Part shown: positions 33,764 to 34,999 of the stretch, piece by piece
How the letters are laid out: each line of letters starts with the position of its first letter
Position numbering within the stretch: position 1 is the first letter of the stretch
Source: Cytophagia bacterium
GTDB taxonomy: Bacteria; Bacteroidota; Bacteroidia; Cytophagales; Cyclobacteriaceae
Assembly: GCA_013373005.1 (NCBI GenBank)
Contig: JABXIP010000349.1
Location: 1 to 34,999 of the forward strand
DNA: 34,999 nucleotides
Direction: 5' to 3'
Position numbers and translations under genes: made by a program
The notes under the pieces: generated by a model
Databases searched by the model: none
What the model saw: the letters and a program-made list of their open reading frames with translations, nothing else
What the model was told of the DNA's origin: nothing

Positions 33764-34657
33764 TTATATTTGAACGGCTTCTTCGAAGTGATTTTCGATG
33801 TATTTGGCCACATTTTCCATCAACCACATGGGGGTAGAGGTAGCACCGCAAATACCTACATGATCTGTCGGTTTTATCCAGTCGAAATCTACCTCCTCTT
33901 CATTCTCTACAAAGTAGCTACGCTCGTTCTGTTGCTTACATACTGAGTATAAAGCCTTTCCGTTAGAACTCTTCTTTCCACTAACGAAAATTATCACATC
34001 TACCTCCTCTGCAAACTTCATCAGTTGAGGTTCGCGATTAGACACCTGGCGACAAATACTATCGTTGGCAGAAAAATCCAACTCTTGCAGCTCACCTTTA
34101 TGTTCCTTTATTCTTTGCTCAATTAATTCTCTGATATGATAAAAGCCTTTGGTGCTTTTTGTGGTTTGAGAAAAGAGAGTAACTGGTCTGCCAAAATCAA
34201 TTTTATCAAGATCTGCCTCCTCCATTACTATAATGGCTTCGTTGTTGGTTTGGCCAGTAAGGCCTATAACCTCTGCATGCCCCATCTTACCATAAATAAC
34301 AATCTGACCATCGGTCTTCATCATTTTATCGTAAGCCAGCTTCACCCTATTCTGAAGTTTAAGTACAACGGGGCAAGAAGCATCTACCAACTCAATGTTA
34401 TTCTCTAATGCCAGTTGATAAGTCTCCGGTGGTTCACCATGAGCTCTAATAAGCACTTTGGAGTCTTTGATGTCTTTAAGCTCGTCCCTCTCGATAATTT
34501 TCAAACCTTTATCGTTTAGGCGCTTTACTTCCATGCTATTATGTACAATGTCACCCAGGCAGTAAAGAGAACCTTCCTGCATTTCGTCTTCTGCCATTTG
34601 AATGGCGAATTCAACACCAAAGCAATAACCCGAATTCTGATCTATGGTAACCTTCAT
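33764..34657 (-). CDS. ispH: 4-hydroxy-3-methylbut-2-enyl diphosphate reductase
   Basis: The 297-residue protein is IspH (LytB), the last enzyme of the non-mevalonate isoprenoid pathway, which reduces HMBPP to IPP and DMAPP with a [4Fe-4S] cluster. The three cluster cysteines are Cys12 (NSGYCFGV), Cys95 (VDASCPVV) and Cys202 (NDSICRQVSNREPQ); His73 and His127 lie in the substrate-binding RAHG and GHAEV motifs. The length and the C-terminal GICGATSTPMWLMENV are standard. It lies 12 bp after cmk on the same strand, a pairing found in other Bacteroidota. No terminator is obvious after its stop. Confidence 0.97.
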   Translation of the reverse strand: MKVTIDQNSGYCFGVEFAIQMAEDEMQEGSLYCLGDIVHNSMEVKRLNDKGLKIIERDELKDIKDSKVLIRAHGEPPETYQLALENNIELVDASCPVVLKLQNRVKLAYDKMMKTDGQIVIYGKMGHAEVIGLTGQTNNEAIIVMEEADLDKIDFGRPVTLFSQTTKSTKGFYHIRELIEQRIKEHKGELQELDFSANDSICRQVSNREPQLMKFAEEVDVIIFVSGKKSSNGKALYSVCKQQNERSYFVENEEEVDFDWIKPTDHVGICGATSTPMWLMENVAKYIENHFEEAVQI

Positions 34658-34669
34658 ACAATTTCTACT

Positions 34670-34999
34670 CTACTTATCCTCAATGCTTTGAGAAGCCAAA
34701 TTTAATACTTTTTGCACTTGCTCTTCAAACTGAAGGTTAGAAGTATCTATCTCTATAGCATCTTCCACTTTTTTCAGTGGCCCTTCAGCTCTTGAGGAAT
34801 CAATACTATCTCTTTCTTCCAGGTTTTTGATAATCTCAGATAGTTCAACAACCTCTCCCTTCTCGGCAAGTTCCATCTGCCTTCTCTTAGCTCTCTCCTC
34901 GGTTGAGGCAGTCATAAACACTTTCAATTCAGCATCAGGAAAAACAACAGAGCCAATATCTCTTCCGTCCATTACAACTCCTCTTTCCTTCCCCATTTG
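34670..34999 (-). CDS. cmk: Cytidylate kinase (5' end outside the window)
   Basis: The visible 109 residues are the C-terminal half of (d)CMP kinase: RGVVMDGRDIGSVVFPDAELKVFMTASTEERAKRR is the conserved phosphate-transfer segment, and ERDSIDSSRAEGPL carries the late substrate-binding Arg and Asp. The frame stays open to the window edge, with Gln before the track's Met, so the gene continues to the right. It is followed by ispH after 12 bp. The enzyme phosphorylates CMP and dCMP for nucleic-acid synthesis. Confidence 0.95.
   Translation of the reverse strand, partial: QMGKERGVVMDGRDIGSVVFPDAELKVFMTASTEERAKRRQMELAEKGEVVELSEIIKNLEERDSIDSSRAEGPLKKVEDAIEIDTSNLQFEEQVQKVLNLASQSIEDK

Overview
The window looks like chromosomal DNA from a Bacteroidota bacterium, most likely a marine or aquatic member of the Cytophagales. 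The base composition is modest in GC. Several intergenic regions carry the Bacteroidota -7 promoter hexamer-like box TAnnTTTG. Typical Bacteroidota families are present: DUF6090, a NUDIX-type sugar regulator, a MacB/FtsX permease without its own ATPase, and an Nqr-type sodium pump. No rRNA, tRNA, CRISPR array or complete insertion sequence was seen.

Layout. 1-2960: the tail of one gene, then a minus-strand pair of secreted alpha/beta hydrolases divergent from a NUDIX-fold transcription regulator; a near-perfect palindromic operator lies between them. 3000-8300: mostly plus-strand genes (DUF1697, a DUF3592-like membrane protein, a 1100-residue beta-propeller/amidohydrolase fusion, and a DinB-like secreted protein), two with clear terminators. 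8398-9426: a Tat-exported sugar isomerase-like TIM barrel on the minus strand, with a second copy of the operator core upstream of it. 9613-14792: a compact plus-strand array of six tandem DUF6090 paralogs that share one N-terminal membrane anchor but have divergent bodies. Between copies 4 and 5 sits a GxxExxY-family gene bracketed by 17-bp inverted repeats, directly after the severed first 11 codons of a lost paralog. 14868-16632: small or unknown proteins and a DUF4136 lipoprotein. 16618-20098: a MacB/FtsX permease and a lipoprotein formylglycine-generating-type enzyme. 20305-26191: a TSUP permease, Tex, a PNPOx-like protein, an S41 peptidase and a small lipoprotein. 26302-28618: an AEC carrier cotranscribed with a Tat-exported PLP aminotransferase. 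28985-33622: nqrABCDE without nqrF. 33764-34999: ispH and the end of cmk.

How they work together. The Nqr genes form a respiratory sodium pump, whose NADH-oxidising subunit NqrF must be encoded elsewhere if the pump works. cmk and ispH are housekeeping neighbours. The NUDIX regulator has lost the catalytic glutamates of its NUDIX box and probably acts as a ligand sensor; it may control the esterase pair, itself, and possibly the isomerase or DUF6090 array through the shared GTGTC-N5-GACAC site. The most unusual part of the window is the DUF6090 array with its embedded GxxExxY cassette. Functions of the DUF6090 proteins are unknown, and nothing in the sequence proves a defence or signalling role.
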